Source: Flavobacteriales bacterium (GTDB lineage Bacteria > Bacteroidota > Bacteroidia > Flavobacteriales_F > PHOS-HE28). Taken from it: 64,000 nt of DNA. The translations under genes and the position numbers were made by a program. The notes below the pieces were generated by a model. It ran no database searches. It saw nothing but the letters and a program-made list of their open reading frames with translations, and was not told where the DNA came from. Of the stretch, positions 27,701-36,530 are shown one piece after another. How positions within the stretch are numbered: position 1 is the first letter of the stretch; every line of letters starts with the position of its first letter. Where the stretch lies: the NCBI GenBank assembly GCA_020852835.1, contig JADZAC010000027.1, forward strand, positions 18,957 to 82,956, in the 5' to 3' direction.

Positions 27701-28893
27701 TCTTTGATCTTGCGGTACAACGTGCGCTCGCTGATGCCCAGTTCCTGGGCGGCCTTTTTGCGTTTTCCGCGGTGCTTGTCCAAGGCCTTGCGGATCAGTT
27801 CGCGTTCTTTTTCTTCCAAGCTCAGCGACTCTTCCACCTCGGTGTGCTCCACGTCCTCGTTGTGGTCGTCGGGCATGCGGATGCTCATGCCGGGCTCGGC
27901 GCCCAGGGGATAGAGGAGTTTTTCGGCGTAGGCCGCCGGGGGCGGCGGGTTCATGCCGGTGGCGCCGCTGCTGAGCAGGTGCACCTGTTCCTTGAGGGCG
28001 TTGAGGTCGTTCTTCATGTCGAACAGGAACTTGAAGATCAGCTCCCGCTCGTTGATGCCGGTGTCGTTGGCGTGCTCGCCACCGGCCGCGGTGGCCGGCA
28101 CCAAGGCCTTGTTTTCCTTGGGCAGGTAGTGCGCCAAGGTGGCGGCCTCCACCTGCCGGTGGTTTTCGATCACGCTGATCTGTTCCACCAGGTTGCGCAG
28201 TTGGCGCACGTTGCCCGGCCAGCGGTAGGCGGCGAGCATTTGGCGGGCCTCATCGGTGAGGGTGATGGGCGGCGCCTTGTACCGCGCGGCGGCTTCCTGG
28301 GCGAACCAGCGGAAGAGCAGGTGGATGTCTTCCGGCCGCTCCCTCAGGGCGGGCACGTGGATGGGCACGGTGTTCAGGCGGTAGAAGAGGTCTTCGCGGA
28401 ATTTGCCCCGCTGCACGGCCTGCATCAGGTTCACATTGGTGGCGGCCACTACCCGCACATCGGTCTTTTGCGTCTTGCTGCTGCCCACGCGGATGAATTC
28501 GCCGGTTTCCAGCACCCGCAGCAAGCGCACTTGAGTGGCCATGGGCAGGTCGCCCACCTCGTCCAGGAAGATGGTGCCGTGGTGGGCCACCTCGAAGTAG
28601 CCTTTGCGGGCCTCGTGCGCCCCGGTGAACGAGCCTTTCTCGTGGCCGAAGAGCTCGCTGTCGATGGTGCCCTCCGGGATGGCCCCGCAGTTCACCGCGA
28701 TGTAGGGGCCGTGCTTGCGCGCGCTGAAGGCATGCACGATCTGCGGCATCACTTCCTTGCCGCTGCCGCTTTCCCCGCTCACCAGCACGCTCAGGTCCGT
28801 GGGGGCCACTTGCGCCGCGATCTCGATGGCCCGGTCCAGCAAGGGCGAGGCGCCGATGATGCCGAAGCGCTGTTTGATGGGCTGTACGTTCAT
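27685..28893 (-). CDS. Sigma-54 interaction (AAA+) transcriptional activator, no receiver domain
   Basis: A 402-residue bacterial enhancer-binding protein. The AAA+ domain starts almost at the N-terminus: Walker A GESGSGKE, sigma-54 contact loop GHEKGSFTGAHEARKGYFE (GSFTGA variant of GAFTGA), Walker B GTIFLDEVGDLP, and the arginine-finger region REDLFYRLN. A Fis-type HTH closes the protein (AAQELGISERTLYRKIKEWN). There is no receiver or GAF domain, so control must come from elsewhere. It sits between miaB (ATGA overlap) and lptE, a conserved order in Bacteroidota, and is likely tied to envelope gene control. Confidence 0.96.
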   Translation of the reverse strand: MNVQPIKQRFGIIGASPLLDRAIEIAAQVAPTDLSVLVSGESGSGKEVMPQIVHAFSARKHGPYIAVNCGAIPEGTIDSELFGHEKGSFTGAHEARKGYFEVAHHGTIFLDEVGDLPMATQVRLLRVLETGEFIRVGSSKTQKTDVRVVAATNVNLMQAVQRGKFREDLFYRLNTVPIHVPALRERPEDIHLLFRWFAQEAAARYKAPPITLTDEARQMLAAYRWPGNVRQLRNLVEQISVIENHRQVEAATLAHYLPKENKALVPATAAGGEHANDTGINERELIFKFLFDMKNDLNALKEQVHLLSSGATGMNPPPPAAYAEKLLYPLGAEPGMSIRMPDDHNEDVEHTEVEESLSLEEKERELIRKALDKHRGKRKKAAQELGISERTLYRKIKEWNID

Positions 28894-30374
28894 GCCTGCA
28901 TTGCGGGTTCGTTCACCGGCGCGACCGGTTCCCCTTGCAGGGAGCCTGCGGTGGCACTGGTGATGCGGACTTGGATGAGGTCGCCGGGGCGCCACTCCTG
29001 AATAGTTCGTGGTTCGTGGTTCGTAGGTGGGAAGGATCGTGAGCCAGCACGGTGGCAGTCCTCCATGGCGGCCTGTGCCCTACGAACCACGAACTGTGTA
29101 CTGTACCTCGGCACGATCACCACGGAGTTCTGCGTGTTCCTTCCGTACATGAATTCGGCGCTGCGCTTGCTCACGCCCTCCACCAGCACCTCGTGTACCT
29201 GGCCTACATAACCGGCCATGCGCTTGGCGGAGTTGGTCTTTTGCGCCTCGATGATCTCGGCCAACCTGCGGCCCTTTACCTCCTCGGGCACGTCGTCCGG
29301 CAGTTTCCGTGCGGCCAGGGTCTTGGGCCGCTCGCTGTACTTGAACATGAAGGCCATGTCGTAGCCTACTTGGGCCATCAGGTCCAAGGTGTCCCGGTGG
29401 TCAGCCTCGGTTTCGCCGCAGAACCCCGCGATGATGTCCGTGCTGATGGCGCAGTCGGGCATGTAGCGGCGGATGGCTGCGATGCGCTCCAGGTACCATT
29501 CCCGGTCGTAGCCGCGGTTCATGTGCTTCAATACCGCACTGCTGCCGCTTTGCACCGGCAGGTGGATGTACTTGCAGATGTTTTCATGGCGCGCCATCAC
29601 CTCCAGCACCTTGTCGGTCATGTCCTTGGGGTGGCTGGTGCTGTACCGGATGCGCAGTTCGGGGCAAGTGGTGGCCGTCATTTCCAGCAAGTCCGCGAAG
29701 TCGGTCACCGGCTCCCCGGGGTTCTTCACGTTGCCGCGCGCATCGATGTTCCAGCGGTAGCTGTCCACGTTCTGGCCCAGCAGGGTCACCTCTTTGTAGC
29801 CGTCGGCCACCAGTTGCCGGCATTCGGCCAGAATGCTCTGCGGATCGCGGCTGCGCTCGCGGCCCCGCGTGAAGGGCACTACGCAAAAGGCGCACATGTT
29901 GTCGCAGCCCCGCATGATGGTGACAAAGGCGGTGACGCCGTTGCTGTTCAGCCGCACCGGCACGATCTCGCCGTAGGTCTCTTCGCGGCTCAGCAGCACG
30001 TTCACCGCTTTCTGCCCGCTGCCCACCTCGTCCAGCAGCTGCGGCAGGCTGCGGTAGGCGTCGGGGCCCACCACCAGGTCCACCACCTTCTTTTCCACCA
30101 GCAGCTGCTCCTTCATGCGCTCGGCCATGCAGCCTAGCACGCCCACCTTCAGCTCCTTGTTGCCCGCCTTCAGGCGGTTCATTTCATTGATGCGCTGCAA
30201 CACGGTGTATTCAGCCTTTTCCCTTACGCTGCACGTGTTCAACAGCACCAGGTCGGCTTCTTCGGCGCTGGCTGCCGCTTGGTAACCCTGCTTGGCCAGA
30301 ATGCTCGCCACCACCTCGCTGTCGCTCACGTTCATCTGGCAGCCGTAGCTCTCTATGTACACCTTCTTGCTCAT
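28890..30374 (-). CDS. miaB: tRNA-2-methylthio-N6-dimethylallyladenosine synthase MiaB, with TRAM insertion
   Basis: A 494-residue radical-SAM methylthiotransferase that modifies A37 of tRNAs. The N-terminal UPF0004 domain has cluster cysteines in ESYGCQMN, LNTCSVRE and GVLGCMAE. The radical-SAM motif is GCDNMCAFCVVPFTRGRERS (CxxxCxxC). The C-terminal TRAM domain (GRNTQNSVVIVPR ... GDLIQVRIT) is interrupted by about 38 extra residues (roughly 424-461) encoded by a palindromic element at 29001-29103, which keeps the frame. Without the insert the length is normal for MiaB. A -7 box lies 12 nt before the ATG. The stop overlaps the activator start (ATGA). Confidence 0.96.
   Translation of the reverse strand: MSKKVYIESYGCQMNVSDSEVVASILAKQGYQAAASAEEADLVLLNTCSVREKAEYTVLQRINEMNRLKAGNKELKVGVLGCMAERMKEQLLVEKKVVDLVVGPDAYRSLPQLLDEVGSGQKAVNVLLSREETYGEIVPVRLNSNGVTAFVTIMRGCDNMCAFCVVPFTRGRERSRDPQSILAECRQLVADGYKEVTLLGQNVDSYRWNIDARGNVKNPGEPVTDFADLLEMTATTCPELRIRYSTSHPKDMTDKVLEVMARHENICKYIHLPVQSGSSAVLKHMNRGYDREWYLERIAAIRRYMPDCAISTDIIAGFCGETEADHRDTLDLMAQVGYDMAFMFKYSERPKTLAARKLPDDVPEEVKGRRLAEIIEAQKTNSAKRMAGYVGQVHEVLVEGVSKRSAEFMYGRNTQNSVVIVPRYSTQFVVRRAQAAMEDCHRAGSRSFPPTNHEPRTIQEWRPGDLIQVRITSATAGSLQGEPVAPVNEPAMQA
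29012..29094. repeat. Palindromic element inserted in frame in miaB
   Basis: Perfect 16-bp inverted repeats GTTCGTGGTTCGTAGG (29012-29027) and its complement (29079-29094) flank a 51-nt loop. The left arm is preceded by one extra tandem TTCGTGG unit. The whole insert (about 29001-29103) is open in the miaB frame and adds about 38 residues inside the TRAM domain. Confidence 0.85.
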
Positions 30375-30386
30375 GGGAAAGGGGCG

Positions 30387-30394
30387 CAAAGGTA
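30387..30394 (-). promoter_or_regulatory. -7 promoter box (TACCTTTG) for miaB
   Basis: A perfect TAnnTTTG on the minus strand, 12 nt upstream of the ATG, so the 5' leader would be only a few nucleotides. It probably drives the miaB-to-secG run. Confidence 0.5.
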
Positions 30395-30544
30395 CCCATG
30401 CCGCCCGATCGGTGACAATATGGCAGCGCGAGGTGGCCGCATTTGCCCGCCGGAGAGCCCTGCCTGGCCATGGCCTTTGTGCGGGCCAGGCCTGCTGTTC
30501 TGGGGCAAGTGAACTGGGCTTCAACCCCGTATGGCCCACCCGAC

Positions 30545-30552
30545 TATATTTG
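30545..30552 (+). promoter_or_regulatory. -7 promoter box (TATATTTG) for the PpiD-like gene
   Basis: A perfect TAnnTTTG, 23 nt before the ATG at 30576, in the divergent spacer with miaB. Confidence 0.5.
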
Positions 30553-30575
30553 CCACCCTTTTCAAGCACAAGTAA

Positions 30576-32672
30576 ATGGCAGTTATTGGTAAGATCCGCG
30601 AGCGGGGAACGCTGCTGGGGATCATTGTGGGCGGGGCTTTGGCGCTGTTCGTGGTAGGTGATTTCATCGGCAACCGGTCCGGCGGGCAAAACCTCAATGT
30701 GGGCACCATTGCCGGCAATGAGATCAGCACCCAGCAGTTCTCCGCCTTGGTGGACCAGCAGTTGGACCTCTACCGCCAGAACGGCACCACAGTGGACAAC
30801 AACCTCCAGGAACAGGTGCGCAACGGGGTATGGACCGACCTGCTGCGCCAATTCACCTTGAGCGAAGAAGCCAACAAGGCCGGCTTCGGCACCACCATCA
30901 GCCGCGAGGAGTATGATGACATCCGCTTCGGAAACAACATCATGCCCGACTTCCGCAACAACCAGAACTTCATGGACCCGGCCACCGGCCAGGTGAGCAC
31001 CGAGCGCCTCAAGCAGTATTTCAAATACGTGCAGGAGAACAACCTCGCCCTGCTCGACATGCAGAAGCGCACCTTCGTGCCCCAGCGCATCCAAGCCAAG
31101 TACAACGACCTGGTGAAGAAGAGCTGCTTCGTGAACAGCGCCCAGCGCAAGGATGAGTGGGCCGCCAAGAACACCATGGCCGATTTCGCCTTCGTGGCCC
31201 AGCGCCTGGACGCCCAGCCCGACAGCCTGTTCCCCGTGAGCGAAGCCGAACTGCGCCGCTTCTTCGATGCGAACAAGAACGACCGCAAATACCGCCAAAC
31301 CCCTTCGCGTGCCTTCGCCTACGTGCAGTTCAACGTGCTGCCCACCCAGGAAGACATTGCCAACGCCCAGGCGGACATGGCCAGCGTAAAGGCCGACTTT
31401 GAAGCCGCTTCCACTGCCAGCGCCGACAGCGCCCTGGTGATGACCTATGCGGACAGCCGCTCGGCACAGCCCACCGCCTACCAGGAGGGCACGGCGGACA
31501 AGCTCAACGATTCGCTCATCACCCACGCCGCGCCAGGCACGGTGGTAGGGCCTTTCCGTGAGGGCAACCTGTTGAAGCTGGTGAAGGTGACCGAACTGGC
31601 CGATGTGGACGAGGCCCGTGTGCGCCACATCCTGCTTACCACCCAAGGCAAGGACCCCGCCGGGGAACAGGCCGTGAAGCAGCGTGCAGACAGCCTGCTG
31701 GCCGTGGTGAAGCGCGACCGCAGCAAGTTCGAGGCGCTGGTGGCGCAGTTCTCCGATGATCCCGGCAGCAAGAGCACCGGCGGCGTATACGAATGGTTCG
31801 ATCGCCAGCGCATGGTGCCCGAATTCACCACGGCCAGCTTCGATGAACCCGTGGGCGCCATCACCGTGGTGAAAACCTCCTACGGCTACCACATTGTGGA
31901 GGTGCTGGGCCAGCGCAAGCGCCAAGAGCGCCGCGTGCTCACCATCGATCGCAAGATCGCCCCGGTGCAAGCCATGAAGGCGGCTTGGAAAACGGCCAAT
32001 GAGTTCTCCCTGAATTTCCCGGATACGGCCGCTTTCCGCAAGGGAGCCGAAGAGAAGGGCTACGTGCTCACCCCGGTGGAGGAGCTGCGCGCCGGGCAGA
32101 ATTTTGTGCAAGGCCTCCAGGAGCCCGAACAAGTGGTGAGCTGGGTGAACCATGCCAAGGCCGGCGCCCCCAGCAGCGAACCGCTGACCAGCGGCGACAG
32201 CTACGTGGTGTGCTCCCTGCGCGGCATCCGCGAGGCCGGCGTGCCCAAGCTGGAGGACGTGCGCGCAAAATTCACCGTGGAACTGCGCAAGCAAATGAAG
32301 GCCGATACCCTAGCGGCCAACATGCAGGGCAAGACCGACTTGGAGGCGTTGGCCAAGGAGCTTGGCGCCACGGTGCAGCAGTCGGGCAATATGAACTTCG
32401 GCGCCAACGGCCTGCCCGGGGGCTACAACGATCCCCGCGTCATCGGCGGCATCTTCGCCTTGGCCAACGGTGCAGTGAGCGCCCCGATGAAAGGAGAGAT
32501 GGCCGTGTACGTGGCCCGCATGAACACGCTCACCCCGGCCGGTGACATGCCCGAAGGTGCCGAGGACCTGAAAATGCTCACCGACCGGGTGCGCAACCGC
32601 GCAGCCGGGCAGGTGTTCAACGCCTTGCGGGAAGCGGCCGACGTGACCGACAACCGCTCGCAGTACTACTGA
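30576..32672 (+). CDS. PpiD/SurA-like peptidylprolyl isomerase (periplasmic foldase)
   Basis: A 698-residue inner-membrane-anchored foldase. A single N-terminal helix (TLLGIIVGGALALFVVGDFI) is followed by a SurA_N-like chaperone region (residues about 35-340) and a parvulin domain (VRHILLTTQGKDPAGEQAVK through FSDDPGSKSTGGVYEWFDRQ and TSYGYHIVEVLGQ). A second, degenerate PPIase-like C-terminal region follows. The size and plan match the Bacteroidota SurA N-terminal domain-containing PpiD-like proteins. It is expected to aid folding of outer-membrane and T9SS clients leaving Sec. It is monocistronic, with its own -7 box and a terminator. Confidence 0.93.
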   Translation: MAVIGKIRERGTLLGIIVGGALALFVVGDFIGNRSGGQNLNVGTIAGNEISTQQFSALVDQQLDLYRQNGTTVDNNLQEQVRNGVWTDLLRQFTLSEEANKAGFGTTISREEYDDIRFGNNIMPDFRNNQNFMDPATGQVSTERLKQYFKYVQENNLALLDMQKRTFVPQRIQAKYNDLVKKSCFVNSAQRKDEWAAKNTMADFAFVAQRLDAQPDSLFPVSEAELRRFFDANKNDRKYRQTPSRAFAYVQFNVLPTQEDIANAQADMASVKADFEAASTASADSALVMTYADSRSAQPTAYQEGTADKLNDSLITHAAPGTVVGPFREGNLLKLVKVTELADVDEARVRHILLTTQGKDPAGEQAVKQRADSLLAVVKRDRSKFEALVAQFSDDPGSKSTGGVYEWFDRQRMVPEFTTASFDEPVGAITVVKTSYGYHIVEVLGQRKRQERRVLTIDRKIAPVQAMKAAWKTANEFSLNFPDTAAFRKGAEEKGYVLTPVEELRAGQNFVQGLQEPEQVVSWVNHAKAGAPSSEPLTSGDSYVVCSLRGIREAGVPKLEDVRAKFTVELRKQMKADTLAANMQGKTDLEALAKELGATVQQSGNMNFGANGLPGGYNDPRVIGGIFALANGAVSAPMKGEMAVYVARMNTLTPAGDMPEGAEDLKMLTDRVRNRAAGQVFNALREAADVTDNRSQYY

Positions 32673-32695
32673 TCACGGTTCCCAAGCCTTGGGCG

Positions 32696-32727
32696 AAAGG
32701 GGCTGTCCCGCAGGGGCGGCCCCTTTT
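32696..32727 (+). terminator. Rho-independent terminator after the PpiD-like gene
   Basis: Arms AAAGGGGC and GCCCCTTT around a GC-rich loop, with the T run TTTTGTTT, 24 nt after the stop. Confidence 0.85.
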
Positions 32728-32848
32728 GTTTGGAGCGCAGCGGGGCCGGTGCGCTGCTGTCCGTACGTGGCCGATGAGGCGATCGCACCCGCCTTCGGGC
32801 AGCATGGCGGCAAGCGATCCATGCCACTGCCTGCATCCCGGGGCAGCA

Positions 32849-34168
32849 TCATCGCAGCACCTCCAGCCGCTCGGCATCCAACCGCACCAGGATGGCCAGC
32901 AGAATGGTGAAGCCGATCAGGGAGCTGCCGCCGTAGCTGAAGAAAGGCAGCGGTATGCCGATCACGGGAGCCAGCCCGATGGCCATGCCCACGTTGATCA
33001 TCAGGTGCAGGAAGAAGATGCTGCCCACGCAATAGGCGTAAATGCGCGTAAAGTGCGAGCGCTGCCGGTCGCTGATCTGGATGCACCGCAGGATCAACGC
33101 CCCGAACAACAGCACCAGCAAGGTGGATCCCACAAACCCCCATTCCTCGCCCACGGTGCAGAAGATGAAGTCGGTGCTTTGCATGGGCACATACTTGTAC
33201 TTGGTGAAGGTGCCCTGCAGGAATCCCTTTCCCAGGAGGCCGCCGCTGCCGATCGCCGTTTTGCTCTGCTCCACGTTGTACCCGTAGCCCCGGGGGTCGT
33301 ACTCCAGGCCCAGCAGCACGCGGATGCGCGTTTGCTGGTGCAGGGGCATGCGGTCGATCAGCTGGTCCACGCTGCTGATGAAGGCGGCCGAGCCCAGCAG
33401 GCCGAAGAGCAGGAAGGCATAGATGCGCTTGCGGCGGTGCTTGAGGATGAACTTGCGCACGAACAGGAAGGCCAACAGGCTGAAGACGGCCAGGAGGAAG
33501 ATCAGCAAGTACTGGCCATGGTATTGCACATCGGTGAAAGGAACCGTGAAGACGGACTCCTTCATGATCAGCGAAAGCACCACCAGTATCGCCGCCATGA
33601 TGGCCAGCAGCAGGATGTTGCCCGAGAGCCCTTCGCGGTAGAGCACCAGCACGAAGGCACCGCTCACCAGGGCCGTGCCCGTATCGGGCTGCAGCATGAT
33701 CAAGCCCACCGGAAGCAGGATGAGCACGGCGGCCACCACGCGCGAGCGCACCTCCTTCAGGGTTTTCAGCCCGCTGAGGTACTTGGACAAGGCCAGCGAG
33801 GTGGCGAACTTGCTGAACTCGGCCGGCTGAATGCCAAAACCGCCCACGCCGAACCAGGCCTTGGCCCCGTTCACCTCCCGGCCCACCAGCAGCACCAGCA
33901 CCAACAGCACCAGCACGAACCCGTATACCGGGTAGGCCAGGTCGCGGATGAACTGCCCGCGCACGAGCAGCATGGCGGCACCGATCAACAGCGAAACGCA
34001 GATCCAGATGCTCTGCGCCCCGTACTCGCGCGCCCGGTCGAACAGGTTGGCGTGGTCGGGGTCGTAGGCCGCACTGTAGATGTTGGCCCAGCCCATGGCC
34101 ATCAGCAGCAGGTAGATGATCACCAGCGGCTTGTCGATGTTGCGCACGATGGCTTCGCCCCTGTTCAT
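32849..34168 (-). CDS. rodA: Rod-shape-determining protein RodA (SEDS glycosyltransferase)
   Basis: A 439-residue polytopic inner-membrane protein of the SEDS family. It polymerises glycan strands from lipid II with PBP2 in the elongasome. About ten helices are visible. Conserved SEDS motifs include GREVNGAKAWFGVGGFGIQP, IMLQPDTGTALV, the loop GLLGKGFLQGTFTKYKYVP, QSTDFIFCTVGEEWGFVGS and PFFSYGGSSLIGFTILLAI. It is somewhat longer than E. coli RodA (370), as usual in Bacteroidota. The ATG overlaps the stop of mrdA. It is the last gene of the minus-strand operon. Confidence 0.97.
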   Translation of the reverse strand: MNRGEAIVRNIDKPLVIIYLLLMAMGWANIYSAAYDPDHANLFDRAREYGAQSIWICVSLLIGAAMLLVRGQFIRDLAYPVYGFVLVLLVLVLLVGREVNGAKAWFGVGGFGIQPAEFSKFATSLALSKYLSGLKTLKEVRSRVVAAVLILLPVGLIMLQPDTGTALVSGAFVLVLYREGLSGNILLLAIMAAILVVLSLIMKESVFTVPFTDVQYHGQYLLIFLLAVFSLLAFLFVRKFILKHRRKRIYAFLLFGLLGSAAFISSVDQLIDRMPLHQQTRIRVLLGLEYDPRGYGYNVEQSKTAIGSGGLLGKGFLQGTFTKYKYVPMQSTDFIFCTVGEEWGFVGSTLLVLLFGALILRCIQISDRQRSHFTRIYAYCVGSIFFLHLMINVGMAIGLAPVIGIPLPFFSYGGSSLIGFTILLAILVRLDAERLEVLR

Positions 34169-36012
34169 CTTTTGTGCCGTTTGCTCACGAACGGCACGTA
34201 GTCGCGCTCGGTGGCGATGAGGTCCGCCTCCAGCATGCGCTGCACCACGTCCGGCCGGGTGATGGTGTCCGTAAGGTACTGCTCCATGCACAGGCTGGCG
34301 ATGGGCGCGGCCCATGTGCCGCCGAAACCGGAATTCTCCACATATACCGCTATGGCGATCTTGGGGTCGTCCATGGGTGCGAAAGCGATGAACACCGCGT
34401 GGTCCTTGCCGTGGGGGTTCTGGGCGGTGCCGGTCTTTCCGCACACGGTGATGCCGGGGATGCGGGCGGCGCGGGCCGTGCCGCCCGGCTCGTTCACCAC
34501 GCGGCGCATGCCTTCCACGATCGGCGGGAACCACTTGTCATCCACCAGGGTATGGTGGCGCTTCACGTTCTTGTTCAAACTGTCCGGCGAGCCGATCGCG
34601 CGCACCAGGTGCGGGTCGTAGTAGTAGCCGCGGTTGGCGAAGATGGCCGCCATGTTGGCCATTTGCACCGGGGCCACCAATACTTCGCCCTGCCCGATGC
34701 TCAGGGAGTAGATGGTGCTGAAGGCCCACGCCTTTTCGCCGTAGATGCGGTTGAAGAAGTTCACCCCGGGAATGCTGCCGCCCTTCACGGCGGGCAGGTC
34801 CAGGTTGGGCGGGTGGCCCAGGCCGAAGCTCTCCATGGCGGGTTTCCATTCGGCCAGGCCCAAAGCGGCATCCTCGAACCGGTTCGGCGATCGGCCCTGC
34901 TCCACCAGCCGTTTGAACACCTGGAAGAAGTACGGGTTGCAGGAGTACTGCACGGCTTGCTCCACGCTGGCGGCGAAGGGGTGGTTGTGGCAGCCCACCA
35001 GGGCCTTGTTGCAGGGGAAGCCCGTGTTCAGGGTGATCACCCCTTCTTGGAGGGCAATGGCGGCCTGTGCCAGCTTGAAGATGGAGCCCGGCGGGTATTG
35101 CGCCTGGAGGGCACGGTCGAACAGCGGGCGCAACGAATCGTGCTGGAGCACGCGGTAGTTGGTGTTGCGCACGCGGCCCACCAGCAGCTCGGGGTCGTAG
35201 GCGGGGGAGCTCACCAAGGCCAACACCTCGCCGGTCCGGGGGTCCAGCGCCACGATGCTGCCCTTCTTGTTGCGCATGAGCCGCTCGCCCAGCTCCTGCA
35301 CCTTCAGGTCGATGCTGGTGTAGAGGTTTTTGCCGGCGTGGGCCAAGGTGTCGTACTGCCCGTTCTTGAAGGCTCCCTGCACGTTGTTGTGCACGTCCAC
35401 CACCACGTACTTCACGCCGCGCTTGCCGCGCAGCTCCTTTTCATAGAAGCTCTCCAGGCCGCCCACGCCGATCACGTCGCCGGGCTTGTAGTAGGGGTCT
35501 TGTTCCACCTTGCGCGCGCTCACCTCGCTGAGGTAGCCCAGCATGTGGGCGCCCACATGGGGCGGATAGGTGCGCAGGGTGCGGCTTTGGGCGTAGAAGC
35601 CGGGGTATTTGTACAGGTGCACCGAGATGGCCGCGTATTGCCCGGAGGTGATCTGCCGCTCGAATTCGCTGGGTTTCCAAATGGAGTATTGCTTGGCCTT
35701 TTGCAAGCGCTCACGCACTTGGTCCATCGGCACGTTGAGCAGGCGTGAAAGCCCCAGGGTATCGAGGTTTTTCACTTCCCGGGGCACCACCATGATGTCG
35801 TACACCGGGGTGTTGGCCACCAGCAATTCGCCGTGGCGGTCCAGTATGAGGCCGCGCGAGGGGTACACGGTGACCTTGCGTTCGCTGATGTCGGCGGCGC
35901 GGGCCACCCAGCTGTCGTCCACCACCTGGATCCAGAACAGGCGCAGGATGAAGACCACGCAGATGAAGACCACTGCGGCCACCAACACGTACTTGCGGTC
36001 GTCGAAGTTCAT
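34165..36012 (-). CDS. mrdA: Penicillin-binding protein 2 (transpeptidase of the elongasome)
   Basis: A 615-residue class B PBP with a single N-terminal helix (KYVLVAAVVFICVVFILRLF). A PBP dimer domain (SRGLILDRHGELLVANTPVY) and a transpeptidase domain follow. Active-site motifs: SxxK at Ser310 in YPPGSIFKLAQ, SxN in QYSCNPYFFQ, and KTG in VCGKTGTAQNPHGKDH. It cross-links lateral-wall peptidoglycan with RodA. Both neighbours overlap it by ATGA-type junctions (mreD upstream, rodA downstream). Confidence 0.97.
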   Translation of the reverse strand: MNFDDRKYVLVAAVVFICVVFILRLFWIQVVDDSWVARAADISERKVTVYPSRGLILDRHGELLVANTPVYDIMVVPREVKNLDTLGLSRLLNVPMDQVRERLQKAKQYSIWKPSEFERQITSGQYAAISVHLYKYPGFYAQSRTLRTYPPHVGAHMLGYLSEVSARKVEQDPYYKPGDVIGVGGLESFYEKELRGKRGVKYVVVDVHNNVQGAFKNGQYDTLAHAGKNLYTSIDLKVQELGERLMRNKKGSIVALDPRTGEVLALVSSPAYDPELLVGRVRNTNYRVLQHDSLRPLFDRALQAQYPPGSIFKLAQAAIALQEGVITLNTGFPCNKALVGCHNHPFAASVEQAVQYSCNPYFFQVFKRLVEQGRSPNRFEDAALGLAEWKPAMESFGLGHPPNLDLPAVKGGSIPGVNFFNRIYGEKAWAFSTIYSLSIGQGEVLVAPVQMANMAAIFANRGYYYDPHLVRAIGSPDSLNKNVKRHHTLVDDKWFPPIVEGMRRVVNEPGGTARAARIPGITVCGKTGTAQNPHGKDHAVFIAFAPMDDPKIAIAVYVENSGFGGTWAAPIASLCMEQYLTDTITRPDVVQRMLEADLIATERDYVPFVSKRHKR

Positions 36013-36530
36013 CGGGAGCTGGCCTCGCGCGCGGTGAGCGCCTGGGTAAGCAGGCAGAGCAGCAGGGTGGCCGCGGCGCTCATCACCGCCCGGATGAAGG
36101 TGCTGAAGAAGTGGTCGAAGCGGTACACTTCGACAAAGAAGAGCCAAAGGTGGTGCAGCACCACCAGGGTGCCCGCAAAGGTCAGGTACCAATTCAGGCC
36201 CATGTGCGCCACCGTGGGCCGCTTCACCGCGTCGTACCCTTCGCGCGGTGAGAGGATCCGCAGCAGCAGCAGTCGCGCGTAGGCCATCACCGTGCAGGCG
36301 CTGGCGTGCATCCCGGGGGTGCTGCTGAAGAAGTCCATGGCCATGCCCAAGGCGAAACCCAGCAGCAGCGTGGCCCACGGAGGCGTATCGAACGGGAGTG
36401 CAATGAGGAACAGCACGTAGAGGTAGGGCACTACCCACCCGTTGGCCAGGTCCAGATGATCGAGCACCAAGGCCTGCAGGAGCACCAGCACGATGAAGGA
36501 GAGGATATGGTGGCGGATGGTGCTGGTCAT
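36009..36530 (-). CDS. mreD: Rod-shape-determining protein MreD
   Basis: A 173-residue membrane protein with about five helices (HILSFIVLVLLQALVLDHLD, PYLYVLFLIALPFDTPPWAT, LLLGFALGMAMDFFSSTPGM, NWYLTFAGTLVVLHHLWLFF, AVMSAAATLLLCLLTQALTA). The family motif GLAxDxxS appears as GMAMDFFSSTPG. It couples the cytosolic MreB filament to MreC and PBP2. ATGA overlaps on both sides keep it in fixed stoichiometry with its partners. Confidence 0.94.
   Translation of the reverse strand: MTSTIRHHILSFIVLVLLQALVLDHLDLANGWVVPYLYVLFLIALPFDTPPWATLLLGFALGMAMDFFSSTPGMHASACTVMAYARLLLLRILSPREGYDAVKRPTVAHMGLNWYLTFAGTLVVLHHLWLFFVEVYRFDHFFSTFIRAVMSAAATLLLCLLTQALTAREASSR

Noticed and set aside
30375..32294. N-terminal extension of miaB by 640 codons
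   Set aside because: The extension is antisense to the PpiD-like gene; the MiaB N-terminal signature begins exactly at the ATG at 30374.
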